Source of the DNA: Comamonadaceae bacterium
Lineage (GTDB): Bacteria > Pseudomonadota > Gammaproteobacteria > Burkholderiales > Burkholderiaceae_C
Direction of reading: 5' to 3'
Assembly: GCA_947373245.1 (NCBI GenBank)
Contig: CANBWY010000009.1
Span: 1 to 47,038, forward strand
DNA: 47,038 bases
Below the pieces are notes generated by a model that had not been told where the DNA came from, did not search any database, and was given only the letters and a program-made list of their open reading frames with translations. Position numbers and translations under genes: made by a program. Within the stretch, counting starts at the first letter, position 1. The number at the start of each line of letters is the position of its first letter. This document shows positions 37,071 to 46,058 of the stretch, piece after piece.

Positions 37071-38155
37071 TTGCGTGGGGTCACGAGCGAGGATGGAAAT
37101 GCTTCTTTCAGTGTTTGGACTTGCCCGCAGTGATCTGCGCAATAGCCGGGGAGGTCGTTGACTGATTTTTGAAATGCGGGGTCATTCAGCACGCGAAGCA
37201 CGGCTTGAAGATGAGGTGAGAGCAGGTCGTCTTTGTTGCACAAGAGAAAGTAGCGCTCGGTCGCCAAAGGCACGAAATCCAGTTTGAAGCGTCGAGAGGG
37301 TGTCTCCACACCAAGGCCGACGTCGGCCATGCCACTGGCGACATACGCCGCGATGGCGGCATGGGTAAATTCGCTTTGGTTGAAGCCGCTGATTTTGGCG
37401 GGGTCAATTTTTGCTTTTTTCAAAAAGCAGTCCAGCAAAAAGTGGGTTCCCGAGCTGGGTTGTCGGTTGATGAAACGAACCCCTGGTTTTGTCAAATCGG
37501 CGATGCTGTCAATCTTCAAAGGGTTGCCCGCTGCCACCATCAAGCCTTGTCGGCGGGTGGCCACATGAATCAGGCGGCTCTTTTTGGGGTTCAGCCATTG
37601 GACGTAGTGTGCAAAGGCCAATGCCTCGAACTCGCCTTGGGGAATATGAAACCCCGCAAGTTCGCAATGGCCTTCGTGCAAAGAGGCAACGGACTCTTGG
37701 CTGCCCATGTATTTGCGTTCGATGTGGCTGCCGTTGGCGGCCAAGGCTTCGATCAGCTTTTCAACAGCAAAGCCGTGACTGACATGCACTTTGAAGCTGT
37801 CTTTGCCCGCCGACATCACTTGGCTCAGCTCACCTTCGAGCTCCGAGGCGAGCGTCTCAAGCATGGGTGTCAAGCGTGCCGAAATGCGCCGTCCTGACCA
37901 GACAATTTTTTCAGCCACTGGCGTCAATGACGAGCCCTTGCCACGCGCCATGTTCAAAAGCGGCATGCCTAACTGTGCTTCACCCTGTCGAATCAAGTTC
38001 CATGCGTGTCGGTAGGAGCCGCCGGTGATCTTGCATGAGCCCAACAGGCTGCCATGTTCCTGCACATCTGCCAGCAACTCCAGCAAGCGGTGCGACAGGT
38101 TCTGCCCCTCGGCATAGCTGATGGTCCATTGCGGCTTGATCGAAACTTTATGCAT
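37067..38155 (-). CDS. ModE-type HTH / periplasmic-binding-like domain transcriptional regulator
   Basis: 362 residues. The N-terminal 85 residues are a winged helix-turn-helix of ModE/LysR type (LLELLADVQEHGSLLGSCKI, SYRHAWNLIRQ, then RGKGSSLTPVAEKI). Residues about 125-345 form a periplasmic-binding-protein-like sensor (SHGFAVEKLIEAL, AAGNPLKIDSIADL, RQPSSGTHFLLD), without a signal peptide, so it senses a cytoplasmic ligand. It is divergent from the OFA transporter-fds operon and upstream of a nitroreductase. Its placement makes it the likely regulator of formate dehydrogenase, as FdsR is for the Cupriavidus fds operon; orthology with FdsR is untested. The ligand could be molybdate, formate or another small anion. 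Confidence 0.85.
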   Translation of the reverse strand: MHKVSIKPQWTISYAEGQNLSHRLLELLADVQEHGSLLGSCKITGGSYRHAWNLIRQGEAQLGMPLLNMARGKGSSLTPVAEKIVWSGRRISARLTPMLETLASELEGELSQVMSAGKDSFKVHVSHGFAVEKLIEALAANGSHIERKYMGSQESVASLHEGHCELAGFHIPQGEFEALAFAHYVQWLNPKKSRLIHVATRRQGLMVAAGNPLKIDSIADLTKPGVRFINRQPSSGTHFLLDCFLKKAKIDPAKISGFNQSEFTHAAIAAYVASGMADVGLGVETPSRRFKLDFVPLATERYFLLCNKDDLLSPHLQAVLRVLNDPAFQKSVNDLPGYCADHCGQVQTLKEAFPSSLVTPRK

Positions 38156-38205
38156 TCAATTGGATTTGAATATGTGTATGGCAGCATATTAAGCGAAATT
38201 CAAAT
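38154..38205. promoter_or_regulatory. Repeated ATTCAA/TTGAAT half-sites in the regulator-transporter divergent region
   Basis: ATTCAA (38154-38159) and TTGAAT (38166-38171) form an inverted repeat that begins inside the regulator start codon. The longer arms ATTTGAAT (38164-38171) and ATTCAAAT (38198-38205) form a second one 26 bases apart, enclosing a nested ATATG/CATAT pair. The whole 38156-38337 gap is AT-rich. It is a good candidate binding region for the divergent regulator, at a position expected to give autoregulation. Confidence 0.45.
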
Positions 38206-38337
38206 CAGGGTTTCTACGTGTACGATTTGCTGTGGTGAGTATCAATAATCAGTACACCTAGAACTTTGGTTTGTGCTGTGAGACACATATGCAATGGACT
38301 GATTCTGGGGCACACCTATAACTAAGAAGGAGACGGC

Positions 38338-40002
38338 ATGACGACCAACGTTCATGAAGAACACGCGCAGACGCATGGCAGCTTTTTGTCCAAGCAACGC
38401 ATCATTGCGCATCCGGGTTTTAACCGCTGGCTGGTGCCCCCAGCCGCATTGGCGATTCACCTGTGCATTGGCATGGCTTACGGTTTTTCCGTTTTTTGGT
38501 TGCCATTGTCCAAAGCCTTGGGCATCAAAGAGGCGATCAAATGCGGTCCCGAAATTGGGTTCTTCCAAGAGTTGTTCATCACCTCTTGTGACTGGAAAAT
38601 TTCTACCCTCGGGTGGATGTACACCTTGTTCTTTGTTTTGCTGGGCTCCTCTGCGGCGCTGTGGGGTGGCTGGTTGGAGCGTGCCGGTCCGCGCAAAGCG
38701 GGTGTGGTCAGCGCCTTTTGCTGGTGCGGCGGTATGTTGATTTCTGCGCTCGGCGTGCACCTTCATCAGTTTTGGATGATGTTGCTGGGCTCGGGCGTGA
38801 TTGGCGGTATTGGGCTGGGGCTGGGTTACATCTCGCCCGTCAGTACTTTGATCAAGTGGTTCCCAGACCGACGCGGCATGGCGACGGGCATGGCCATCAT
38901 GGGCTTTGGTGGGGGTGCCATGATTGGTTCGCCCATGGCGGCTGAATTGATGAAAATTTTTGCCACAGATACCGACGTGGGCGTGATGCAAACCTTCATC
39001 GTGATGGCGTGTGTTTATTTCGTCTTCATGATGGGTGGCGCTTTGTCATACCGCGTGCCCGCCACTGGCTGGACACCGCGTGGTTGGACACCGCCCGTCG
39101 CCCAAGGTGCAAACGCCATGATCACGCATGGGCATGTGCACGTCAACAAAGTTTGGGGCATTCCTCAGTTCTGGTTGGTATGGATGGTGCTGTGTATGAA
39201 CGTGTCTGCCGGCATCGGCGTGATTGGCATGTCCAGCCCGATGTTGCAAGAAGTGTTCGGTGGCGGCTTGATCGGCATCGATACGAAATTCGGCGATTTG
39301 GACAAAGCCCAGCTGACCGCTATTGCGGGCGTCGCTGCGGGTTTTACGGCGCTGTTGAGTTTGTTCAACATCGGTGGCCGATTTGTCTGGGCCAGCTTCT
39401 CTGACAAGCTGGGTCGCAAGATGACCTACATCGTGTTCTTCGTGTTGGGCGGTCTTTTGTACGCCAGCATTCCTGCCAGCGCAGGTGCCGGTAGCAAGAT
39501 GCTGTTCGTCTCCGCGTTCTGCGTGATTTTGAGCATGTACGGCGGTGGCTTTGCGACCGTTCCCGCTTACTTGGCGGACTTGTTTGGCACGCAAATGGTG
39601 GGCGCGATCCATGGCCGTTTGCTGACTGCTTGGGCCACTGCCGGTATCTTGGGCCCCGTGGTGGTGAACTACATGCGTGACTACCAACTCGGTTTGGGAC
39701 TGCCACGCGAACAGGTCTACAACCAAACCATGTACATCTTGGTGGGCATGTTGGTGATTGGCTTGATTTGTAATTTGCTGATCAAGCCGGTGGACGACAA
39801 ACACTTCATGACCAAAGACGAGCTCGCACACGAAAAGCAACTGGCGCAAGAGCGTGCCGCTGCGACAGAGGTGGGTGCCAGTGATGCGGCTTTCCATAAA
39901 AACAAAGCTGCATTGGTTTGGTTCGCATGGGCGGCTGTAGGCATTCCCTTGGCTTGGGGTGTTTACCGCACAGCGTTGAGCGTGGGTAAGTTCTTCAACT
40001 GA
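38338..40002 (+). CDS. OFA-family MFS transporter (oxalate/formate antiporter-like)
   Basis: 554 residues, about 12-14 membrane helices between residues 32 and 490, plus a last helix near 525-545. The MFS/OFA landmarks are PPAALAIHLCIGMAYGFSVF, GGIGLGLGYISPVSTLIKWFPD with RRGMATG, and SDKLGRK. A strong AAGGAG (38327-38332) lies 5 bases before the ATG. OFA members exchange or import small monocarboxylates and oxalate. It lies 33 bases before fdsG on the same strand and is divergent from the PBP-domain regulator, so formate (or oxalate) uptake for the dehydrogenase is the likely role. Confidence 0.9.
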   Translation: MTTNVHEEHAQTHGSFLSKQRIIAHPGFNRWLVPPAALAIHLCIGMAYGFSVFWLPLSKALGIKEAIKCGPEIGFFQELFITSCDWKISTLGWMYTLFFVLLGSSAALWGGWLERAGPRKAGVVSAFCWCGGMLISALGVHLHQFWMMLLGSGVIGGIGLGLGYISPVSTLIKWFPDRRGMATGMAIMGFGGGAMIGSPMAAELMKIFATDTDVGVMQTFIVMACVYFVFMMGGALSYRVPATGWTPRGWTPPVAQGANAMITHGHVHVNKVWGIPQFWLVWMVLCMNVSAGIGVIGMSSPMLQEVFGGGLIGIDTKFGDLDKAQLTAIAGVAAGFTALLSLFNIGGRFVWASFSDKLGRKMTYIVFFVLGGLLYASIPASAGAGSKMLFVSAFCVILSMYGGGFATVPAYLADLFGTQMVGAIHGRLLTAWATAGILGPVVVNYMRDYQLGLGLPREQVYNQTMYILVGMLVIGLICNLLIKPVDDKHFMTKDELAHEKQLAQERAAATEVGASDAAFHKNKAALVWFAWAAVGIPLAWGVYRTALSVGKFFN

Positions 40003-40035
40003 TCCAACAAAAAAGCTAAGAGGAGGTGACGCAAG

Positions 40036-40509
40036 ATGCACAACACAACAGATCAGCACGACGCAATTCAAACCCTGATTGAATCGCATCAATCCATGAA
40101 GGGGGCTTTGCTGCCCTTGCTCCATGCGATTCAAGACAAGGTCGGGTTCATCCCTTCCGATTCAGTGGGGCAGATTGCGAAAGGTCTGAATTTGTCGCGC
40201 GCTGAAGTGCACGGCGTCATCACCTACTACCACTTCTTCAGAAGCAAGGCGCCCGGCAAGCATGTGGTGCAAATTTGTCGTGCTGAATCTTGCCAAGCCT
40301 GTGGGGCTGATGCCTTGCTGGCCTTGGCCGAGAAAACGCTGGGTTGCGCATCGCACCAAACCACATCGAGTGGCGCCGTGACTTTGGAGCCTGTGTATTG
40401 CTTGGGCCTGTGTGCCTCGTCGCCCGCGATTCAGGTCGATGACACCTTGCATGCCCGCGTCAGCGCCGAGCAGTTGACACACCTCTTAACTCAGTTGGAG
40501 GCCGCGTGA
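40036..40509 (+). CDS. fdsG: NAD-dependent formate dehydrogenase, gamma subunit (NuoE-like)
   Basis: 157 residues, homologous to NuoE of complex I. One [2Fe-2S] cluster is bound by C81, C86, C122 and C126 (QICRAESC and YCLGLC). With FdsB it forms the diaphorase part that passes electrons to NAD+. AGGAGG (40021-40026) sits 9 bases before the ATG. The stop overlaps the fdsB start (TGATG), so the two are translated together. First subunit gene in the fdsGBACD order. Confidence 0.95.
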   Translation: MHNTTDQHDAIQTLIESHQSMKGALLPLLHAIQDKVGFIPSDSVGQIAKGLNLSRAEVHGVITYYHFFRSKAPGKHVVQICRAESCQACGADALLALAEKTLGCASHQTTSSGAVTLEPVYCLGLCASSPAIQVDDTLHARVSAEQLTHLLTQLEAA

Positions 40510-42068
40510 TGACTGCCATCCAAGTTTTTGTTCCCGGTGACAGTGCCGCGTTGGCCGTCGGTGCCAACGATGTGGCGTTGATGTTGGAGAAAGAAGCCGC
40601 CAAGCGTGGCTTGGCCATCCAGATCGTGCGCAATAGTTCTCGCGGCCTGTTTTGGCTAGAAACGCTGGTCGAGGTGCAGACCTCGCGAGGCCGTGTGGCC
40701 TATGGGCCGGTTCAGTCGCACGATGTGGCCTCTTTGTTGGATGGCGGCATGTTGCAAGGCGAGGCGCATGCGCTGTGCCATGGCCTCACAGAGCAAATCC
40801 CCTACCTCGCCAAGCAAGAGCGCTTGACCTTTGCGCGCATGGGTATCACAGAGCCGCTGTCTTTGACCGATTACGAAGCCCACGCCGGTTGGACAGGGCT
40901 CAAGCGTGCCTTGTCGATGGACGGCGCCGCCATCGTTCAAGAGGTGACCGACTCTGGGCTGCGCGGCCGTGGCGGTGCTGCCTTCCCTGCGGGCATCAAA
41001 TGGCGCACCGTGTTGCAGGCGGCAGGCCCACAAAAATACATTGTGTGCAATGCCGACGAAGGCGACTCGGGTACGTTTTCGGACCGCATGACGATGGAGG
41101 GCGACCCCTTCATGCTGATCGAGGGCATGGCCATCGCTGGCATTGCCGTGGGAGCCACCCAAGGCTATGTCTACATCCGCTCTGAATACCCACATGCCAT
41201 TGCGACCATGCGTGAAGCAATTCAACGTGCCGCAAGCGCGGGGTACTTGGGGGACAACATTTGCGGCAGTGGCAAGACCTTTCATTTAGAAGTGCGCAAA
41301 GCCGCCGGTGCCTATGTGTGCGGTGAAGAAACCGCCATGCTCGAGAGCATTGAGGGCAAGCGTGGCGTGGTGCGTGCCAAGCCACCGCTGCCTGCGTTGG
41401 AGGGTTTGTTTGGTTTGCCAACCGTCATCAACAACGTCATCACGCTGGCTTCTGTGCCCTTGATCATGGCCAAAGGCGCCAGCTTCTACCGCGACTATGG
41501 CGTGGGTCGCTCACAGGGCACCCTGCCATTCCAAATCGCTGGCAATATCAAGCACGGCGGTTTGGTGGAAAAAGCATTCGGTCTCACCCTGCGTGAACTG
41601 TTGTTCGATTTTGGTGGTGGCAGCCGAAGCGGTCGCCCGATCAAGGCCGTGCAAGTGGGCGGGCCTTTGGGGGCTTATGTGCCTGAATCGCAATGGGATC
41701 TGCCACTCGACTACGAAGCCTACGCCGCCGTTGGCGCTGTGGTCGGACATGGTGGCATCGTGGTGCACGATGACACGGCAGACATGGCCAAACTTGCGCG
41801 CTACGCGATGGAATTTTGCGCGCTTGAGAGCTGCGGCAAATGCACCCCGTGCCGCATTGGCTCAACACGCGGCATGGAGGTGATTGACCGAATTACCAAC
41901 ACGCCGAACAACGAACAACAAGTGCACCTGTTGCGTGATTTGTGCAACACCATGGTCCACGGCAGCTTATGCGCCATGGGCGGTATGACACCTTTCCCCG
42001 TGTTGTCCGCGCTCAACCATTACCCCGCTGACTTCGGACTCGAAGTGGTTACTGCTGAAAAGGCGTAA
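40509..42068 (+). CDS. fdsB: NAD-dependent formate dehydrogenase, beta subunit (NuoF-like)
   Basis: 519 residues from the ATG overlapping the fdsG stop (a GTG three bases earlier is in frame). The N-terminal 110 residues are a thioredoxin-like extension without the cluster cysteines. The NADH/FMN domain shows RGRGGAAFPAGIKW and NADEGDSGTFSDR. A [4Fe-4S] cluster is bound by C442, C445, C448 (SCGKCTPCR) and C488 (GSLCAMGG). It accepts electrons from FdsA and reduces NAD+ at FMN. Soluble and cytoplasmic. Spaced 9 bases from fdsA. Confidence 0.96.
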   Translation: MTAIQVFVPGDSAALAVGANDVALMLEKEAAKRGLAIQIVRNSSRGLFWLETLVEVQTSRGRVAYGPVQSHDVASLLDGGMLQGEAHALCHGLTEQIPYLAKQERLTFARMGITEPLSLTDYEAHAGWTGLKRALSMDGAAIVQEVTDSGLRGRGGAAFPAGIKWRTVLQAAGPQKYIVCNADEGDSGTFSDRMTMEGDPFMLIEGMAIAGIAVGATQGYVYIRSEYPHAIATMREAIQRAASAGYLGDNICGSGKTFHLEVRKAAGAYVCGEETAMLESIEGKRGVVRAKPPLPALEGLFGLPTVINNVITLASVPLIMAKGASFYRDYGVGRSQGTLPFQIAGNIKHGGLVEKAFGLTLRELLFDFGGGSRSGRPIKAVQVGGPLGAYVPESQWDLPLDYEAYAAVGAVVGHGGIVVHDDTADMAKLARYAMEFCALESCGKCTPCRIGSTRGMEVIDRITNTPNNEQQVHLLRDLCNTMVHGSLCAMGGMTPFPVLSALNHYPADFGLEVVTAEKA

Positions 42069-42077
42069 GGAGACATC

Positions 42078-44960
42078 ATGTTGAACCATTCCAAGCAAGA
42101 AATTGATTACGGCACGCCAGCGCGTGAGTCTGAAGTGTTGGTGGATCTGACGATTGACGGCTTTGCAGTGTCCGTGCCCAAAGGCACGTCGCTCATGCGA
42201 GCGGCGGCGGATGCTGGCATTCAAGTGCCCAAACTCTGTGCCACAGACAGCCTAGAGCCTTTCGGTTCTTGTCGCCTTTGCTTGGTCGAAATTGATGGCC
42301 GTAAAGGCACGCCCGCGTCTTGCACCACACCTGCTGAAGCTGGCATGGTGGTGCATACACAAACCGCCAAATTGCAAGACCTGCGCAAAGGCGTGATGGA
42401 GCTGTACATCAGCGACCATCCCTTAGATTGTTTGACGTGCAGTGCCAACGGCAATTGCGAGTTGCAAACCCAAGCGGGCGTGGTGGGCTTGCGCAATGTG
42501 CGCTACGGTGTGGGCGCCGATGCGGGCGCACACCACTGCGACCTTAAAAAAGACGAATCCAACCCCTACTTCACCTACGACGCTAGCAAATGCATTGTGT
42601 GCAACCGCTGTGTGCGTGCGTGTGAAGAAACGCAAGGCACGTTTGCCTTGACCATCTCTGGGCGCGGCTTCGAAAGCCGTGTCTCGCCTGGTCAAGACCA
42701 GCCCTTCATGGAGAGCGATTGCGTGTCTTGCGGTGCTTGTGTGCAAGCTTGCCCGACGGCCACCTTGCAAGAAAAATCGGTCATCGAGTTGGGCCAGCCC
42801 GAGCACAGCCTCATCACCACCTGCGCTTATTGCGGCGTGGGCTGCGGCTTCAAGGCCGAGATGAAAGGCAACACGGTGGTGCGCATGGTGCCTTGGAAAG
42901 ATGGCAAAGCCAACGAAGGCCATTCGTGTGTGAAAGGCCGTTTCGCTTGGGGCTACACCACCCACCAAGACCGCATCACCACTCCCATGATTCGCGACAA
43001 GATCACCGATCCTTGGCAAATCGTGAGCTGGGATGAGGCGCTGACCTATGCCGCCACACGCATCCAAAAAATCCAAGCCGAGCACGGCAAAGACGCGGTG
43101 GGCGGCATCACGTCGTCGCGTTGCACCAACGAAGAAACCTATTTGGTTCAAAAGCTGGTGCGTGCCGCCTTTGGCACCAACAACGTCGACACCTGTGCGC
43201 GCGTTTGCCACTCGCCCACCGGCTATGGCTTAGGCCAAACGCTGGGGACTTCGGCGGGCACGCAAACCTTCAAGTCGGTCAAATATGCCGATGTCATCAT
43301 GGTCATTGGTGCCAACCCCAGCGATGCGCACCCCGTGTTTGCTTCGCGCATGAAGCGTCGACTGCGCGAGGGCGCGCGCTTGATCGTCATCGACCCGCGC
43401 AAGATTGATTTGGTGGATTCGGTGCACGTCAAGGCCGATCACCACTTGGCCTTGAAGCCTGGTACCAACGTGGCCATGATCACCGCCATGGCACACGTGG
43501 TGGCGACAGAAGGCTTGATGGCCGACGCGTATGTCAAAGAGCGTTGCGACGACACGAGCTTTCACGCCTGGTGCGATTTCGTGTCTTTGCCTGAGAACTC
43601 ACCCGAAGCCTTTGAGGCTGTCACAGGCGTGCCTGCTTCTGAGGTGCGTGCCGCCGCGCGTTTGTACGCCAGCGGCCCGAACTCGGCGATTTACTACGGC
43701 TTGGGCGTGACCGAGCACGCCCAAGGCTCCACCATGGTGCTGGGCATCGCCAACTTGGCCATGGCCTGCGGCATGGTCGGGCGTGAAGGCGTGGGCATCA
43801 ACCCCTTGCGCGGACAAAACAACGTGCAGGGCAGTTGCGACATGGGCAGCTTCCCTCACGAGTTGCCGGGCTATCGCCACATTTCAGACACCACCACGCG
43901 CACTTTGTTTGAAGACGCATGGGGCGTGACCTTGAGCCCCGAGCCCGGTCTGCGCATTCCCAATATGTTTGAGGCGGCTTTGGATGGCAGCTTCAAAGGC
44001 TTGTATTGCCAAGGCGAAGACATCGTGCAATCAGACCCCGACACGCAGCACGTGGAGTCGGCCTTGTCGGCGATGGACTGCATCGTGGTGCAAGACATTT
44101 TCTTGAACGAAACCGCGAAGTTCGCGCACGTCTTCTTGCCCGGTAGTTCATTCCTTGAAAAAGACGGCACCTTCACCAACGCAGAGCGTCGCATCTCGCG
44201 CGTGCGACAAGCCATGCCGCCGATGGCAGGCTTTGCCGATTGGGAGGTGACCTTGAAGTTCGCCAATGCGCTGGGCTATGCCATGCACTACGACCACCCT
44301 GAGCAAATCATGCAAGAGATTGCCGATTTGACGCCGAGCTTCCAAGGCGTGAGCTACGAGAAGATCGAGCGTCTGGGCAGCGTGCAGTGGCCTTGCAATG
44401 AAAACACCGAAGAGGCCGGCACCCCGATCATGCACATCGACCATTTTGTGCGAGGCAAAGGCAAGTTCTTTAACACGCAATACATCGCCAGCGATGAAAA
44501 GGTGACGCAGAAGTTCCCCTTGCTGTTGACCACCGGTCGCATCTTGTCGCAGTACAACGTGGGCGCCCAAACCCGTCGCACCCCCAACAACCTATGGCAC
44601 AGCGAAGACGTGTTGGAGATTCACCCACACGATGCGCAAGAGCGTGGCATTCAAAACAAGGACTGGGTGGGCATTGAAAGCCGCGCGGGCCGCACCGTGC
44701 TGCGTGCCGAAGTGAGCGAGCGCATGCAGCCGGGCGTGGTCTACACCACCTTCCACTTCCCCGAATCGGGCGCCAACGTGATCACCACCGACAGCTCGGA
44801 CTGGGCCACCAATTGCCCTGAATACAAAGTGACCGCGGTTCAGGTGGTGGCGGTGAGCCAACCCTCGGACTGGCAAAAGCGCTACGTCAAGTTCAGCAAA
44901 AACCAGATCGACCTGTTGCCGAAGTCCGAAACCCAACACGCCGAGGTGTTGGGCAAATGA
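42078..44960 (+). CDS. fdsA: NAD-dependent formate dehydrogenase, alpha catalytic subunit (molybdenum bis-MGD)
   Basis: 960 residues. N-terminal NuoG-like part: [2Fe-2S] C54/C65/C68/C82, the His-ligated [4Fe-4S] H114/C118/C121/C127, and two ferredoxin clusters C172-C182 and C215-C225. The catalytic molybdopterin domain begins with the CAYCGVGC cluster (C249, C252, C256). Its metal ligand is cysteine, C377 followed by H378 in RVCHSPTGYG, so this is the Cys and not the Sec type. It oxidises formate to CO2, or reduces CO2 in reverse, in the cytoplasm. AAGGAG lies 5 bases before the ATG. Its stop overlaps the fdhD start. Closest named family: FdsA of Cupriavidus and Rhodobacter. Confidence 0.96.
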   Translation: MLNHSKQEIDYGTPARESEVLVDLTIDGFAVSVPKGTSLMRAAADAGIQVPKLCATDSLEPFGSCRLCLVEIDGRKGTPASCTTPAEAGMVVHTQTAKLQDLRKGVMELYISDHPLDCLTCSANGNCELQTQAGVVGLRNVRYGVGADAGAHHCDLKKDESNPYFTYDASKCIVCNRCVRACEETQGTFALTISGRGFESRVSPGQDQPFMESDCVSCGACVQACPTATLQEKSVIELGQPEHSLITTCAYCGVGCGFKAEMKGNTVVRMVPWKDGKANEGHSCVKGRFAWGYTTHQDRITTPMIRDKITDPWQIVSWDEALTYAATRIQKIQAEHGKDAVGGITSSRCTNEETYLVQKLVRAAFGTNNVDTCARVCHSPTGYGLGQTLGTSAGTQTFKSVKYADVIMVIGANPSDAHPVFASRMKRRLREGARLIVIDPRKIDLVDSVHVKADHHLALKPGTNVAMITAMAHVVATEGLMADAYVKERCDDTSFHAWCDFVSLPENSPEAFEAVTGVPASEVRAAARLYASGPNSAIYYGLGVTEHAQGSTMVLGIANLAMACGMVGREGVGINPLRGQNNVQGSCDMGSFPHELPGYRHISDTTTRTLFEDAWGVTLSPEPGLRIPNMFEAALDGSFKGLYCQGEDIVQSDPDTQHVESALSAMDCIVVQDIFLNETAKFAHVFLPGSSFLEKDGTFTNAERRISRVRQAMPPMAGFADWEVTLKFANALGYAMHYDHPEQIMQEIADLTPSFQGVSYEKIERLGSVQWPCNENTEEAGTPIMHIDHFVRGKGKFFNTQYIASDEKVTQKFPLLLTTGRILSQYNVGAQTRRTPNNLWHSEDVLEIHPHDAQERGIQNKDWVGIESRAGRTVLRAEVSERMQPGVVYTTFHFPESGANVITTDSSDWATNCPEYKVTAVQVVAVSQPSDWQKRYVKFSKNQIDLLPKSETQHAEVLGK

Positions 44961-45823
44961 TGGCCAAGGCGGTGGAGGTGTTACCGGCTGGTGTGACACC
45001 ATGCGTCGTGACGGACCTCCCCGCCGCATTGGTGCAAACGCGTTCTGACTTTGTGGCCCAAGAAGTGCCGGTGGCCTTGGTCTTCAATGGCATCTCACAT
45101 GCCGTGATGATGGCCAGCCCGTCGGACCTAGAAGATTTTGCCTTGGGCTTTGGTTTGACCGAAGGTTTGTTGGCCTCACCGCAAGAGCTGTTTGGCGTTG
45201 AGTCGCGTGCTGTGGCACTCGGCATTGAACTTCACCTTGCGGTGTCAGCAGCGTGCGAATGGCGCTTGAAAGAGCGCCGCCGCACCTTGGCTGGCCGAAC
45301 CGGCTGTGGGCTGTGCGGAACGGACAGCTTGTCGCAAGTGCATCGTCCATTGGTCCCTGTGAAGGCGGTCCAAGTGGAGGCACAGGCCATCCTCAAGGCA
45401 GCGTCGCAGTTGCGCGATTGGCAACCGCTTCAACAACTGACTGGGGCCACCCATGCGGCGGCTTGGGCGGATGTGTCGGGCGGCATTTTGCGCGTGCGCG
45501 AAGATGTGGGCCGTCACAACGCCTTGGATAAATTGATTGGCGATTTGGTGCGTCACCACGTCGATCCCAGCACTGGTTTTTTGTGCATCACCAGCCGCGC
45601 GAGTTTTGAGATGGTGCAAAAGGCGTTGGTGTTTGGGGCTGGCGTGCTCGCTGCTGTTTCTGCCCCGACGGCCTTGGCGATTGAAGTCGCGCAAGCCAAT
45701 CACCTCGCCCTCGCGGGCTACGTCCGAGGCCACAGTTTGGTGGCCTATAGTTTTCCTGAGCGCTTTGTCAAAGCGGCGATTCAATCAAAAAATAATGGGG
45801 TAGACGAACATGGACATCCATAA
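44957..45823 (+). CDS. fdhD: Formate dehydrogenase accessory sulfurtransferase FdhD (FdsC)
   Basis: 288 residues. Passes sulfur from a desulfurase to the molybdenum cofactor before it is placed in FdsA. The catalytic pair C117-G-L-C120 is in RTGCGLCGTDSL; DVGRHNALDKLIG and SRASFEMVQKA are also diagnostic. The start ATG overlaps the fdsA stop, and a second ATG follows directly. It occupies the fdsC position of the fdsGBACD operon. The 3' end overlaps fdsD by 14 bases. Confidence 0.95.
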   Translation: MMAKAVEVLPAGVTPCVVTDLPAALVQTRSDFVAQEVPVALVFNGISHAVMMASPSDLEDFALGFGLTEGLLASPQELFGVESRAVALGIELHLAVSAACEWRLKERRRTLAGRTGCGLCGTDSLSQVHRPLVPVKAVQVEAQAILKAASQLRDWQPLQQLTGATHAAAWADVSGGILRVREDVGRHNALDKLIGDLVRHHVDPSTGFLCITSRASFEMVQKALVFGAGVLAAVSAPTALAIEVAQANHLALAGYVRGHSLVAYSFPERFVKAAIQSKNNGVDEHGHP

Positions 45824-46058
45824 CCTGGTTGGCATGGCCAATCGCATTGGGGACTTTTTTCAAAGCATGCCCAACCGCGCAGAAGCCAAAGATGACATTG
45901 CGCAACACATCAGCAAGTTTTGGGAGCCGCGCATGCGTGAGGCGCTGATCGCGAAAATTGATGACGCATCGACCTCGCAGCTTCACGACATCGTGCGCGA
46001 AGCGGTGAAAGAGAACTTGGCGTTGTTGGCCACCAAGCGAGCCGTGGCACGCACTTAA
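45810..46058 (+). CDS. fdsD: Formate dehydrogenase delta subunit
   Basis: 82 residues, the small helical FdsD (MDIHNLVGMANRIGDFF; later HISKFWEPRMREALIAKID). It is cofactor-free and needed for a fully active or stable Fds complex in other species. It overlaps the fdhD end by 14 bases and ends the operon. Its stop overlaps the stop of convergent purT by a few bases, leaving no room for a separate terminator. Confidence 0.92.
   Translation: MDIHNLVGMANRIGDFFQSMPNRAEAKDDIAQHISKFWEPRMREALIAKIDDASTSQLHDIVREAVKENLALLATKRAVART

Noticed and set aside
39046-40134. 362-codon open frame on the minus strand
   Set aside because: Antisense to the OFA transporter and the start of fdsG, whose motifs are unambiguous.
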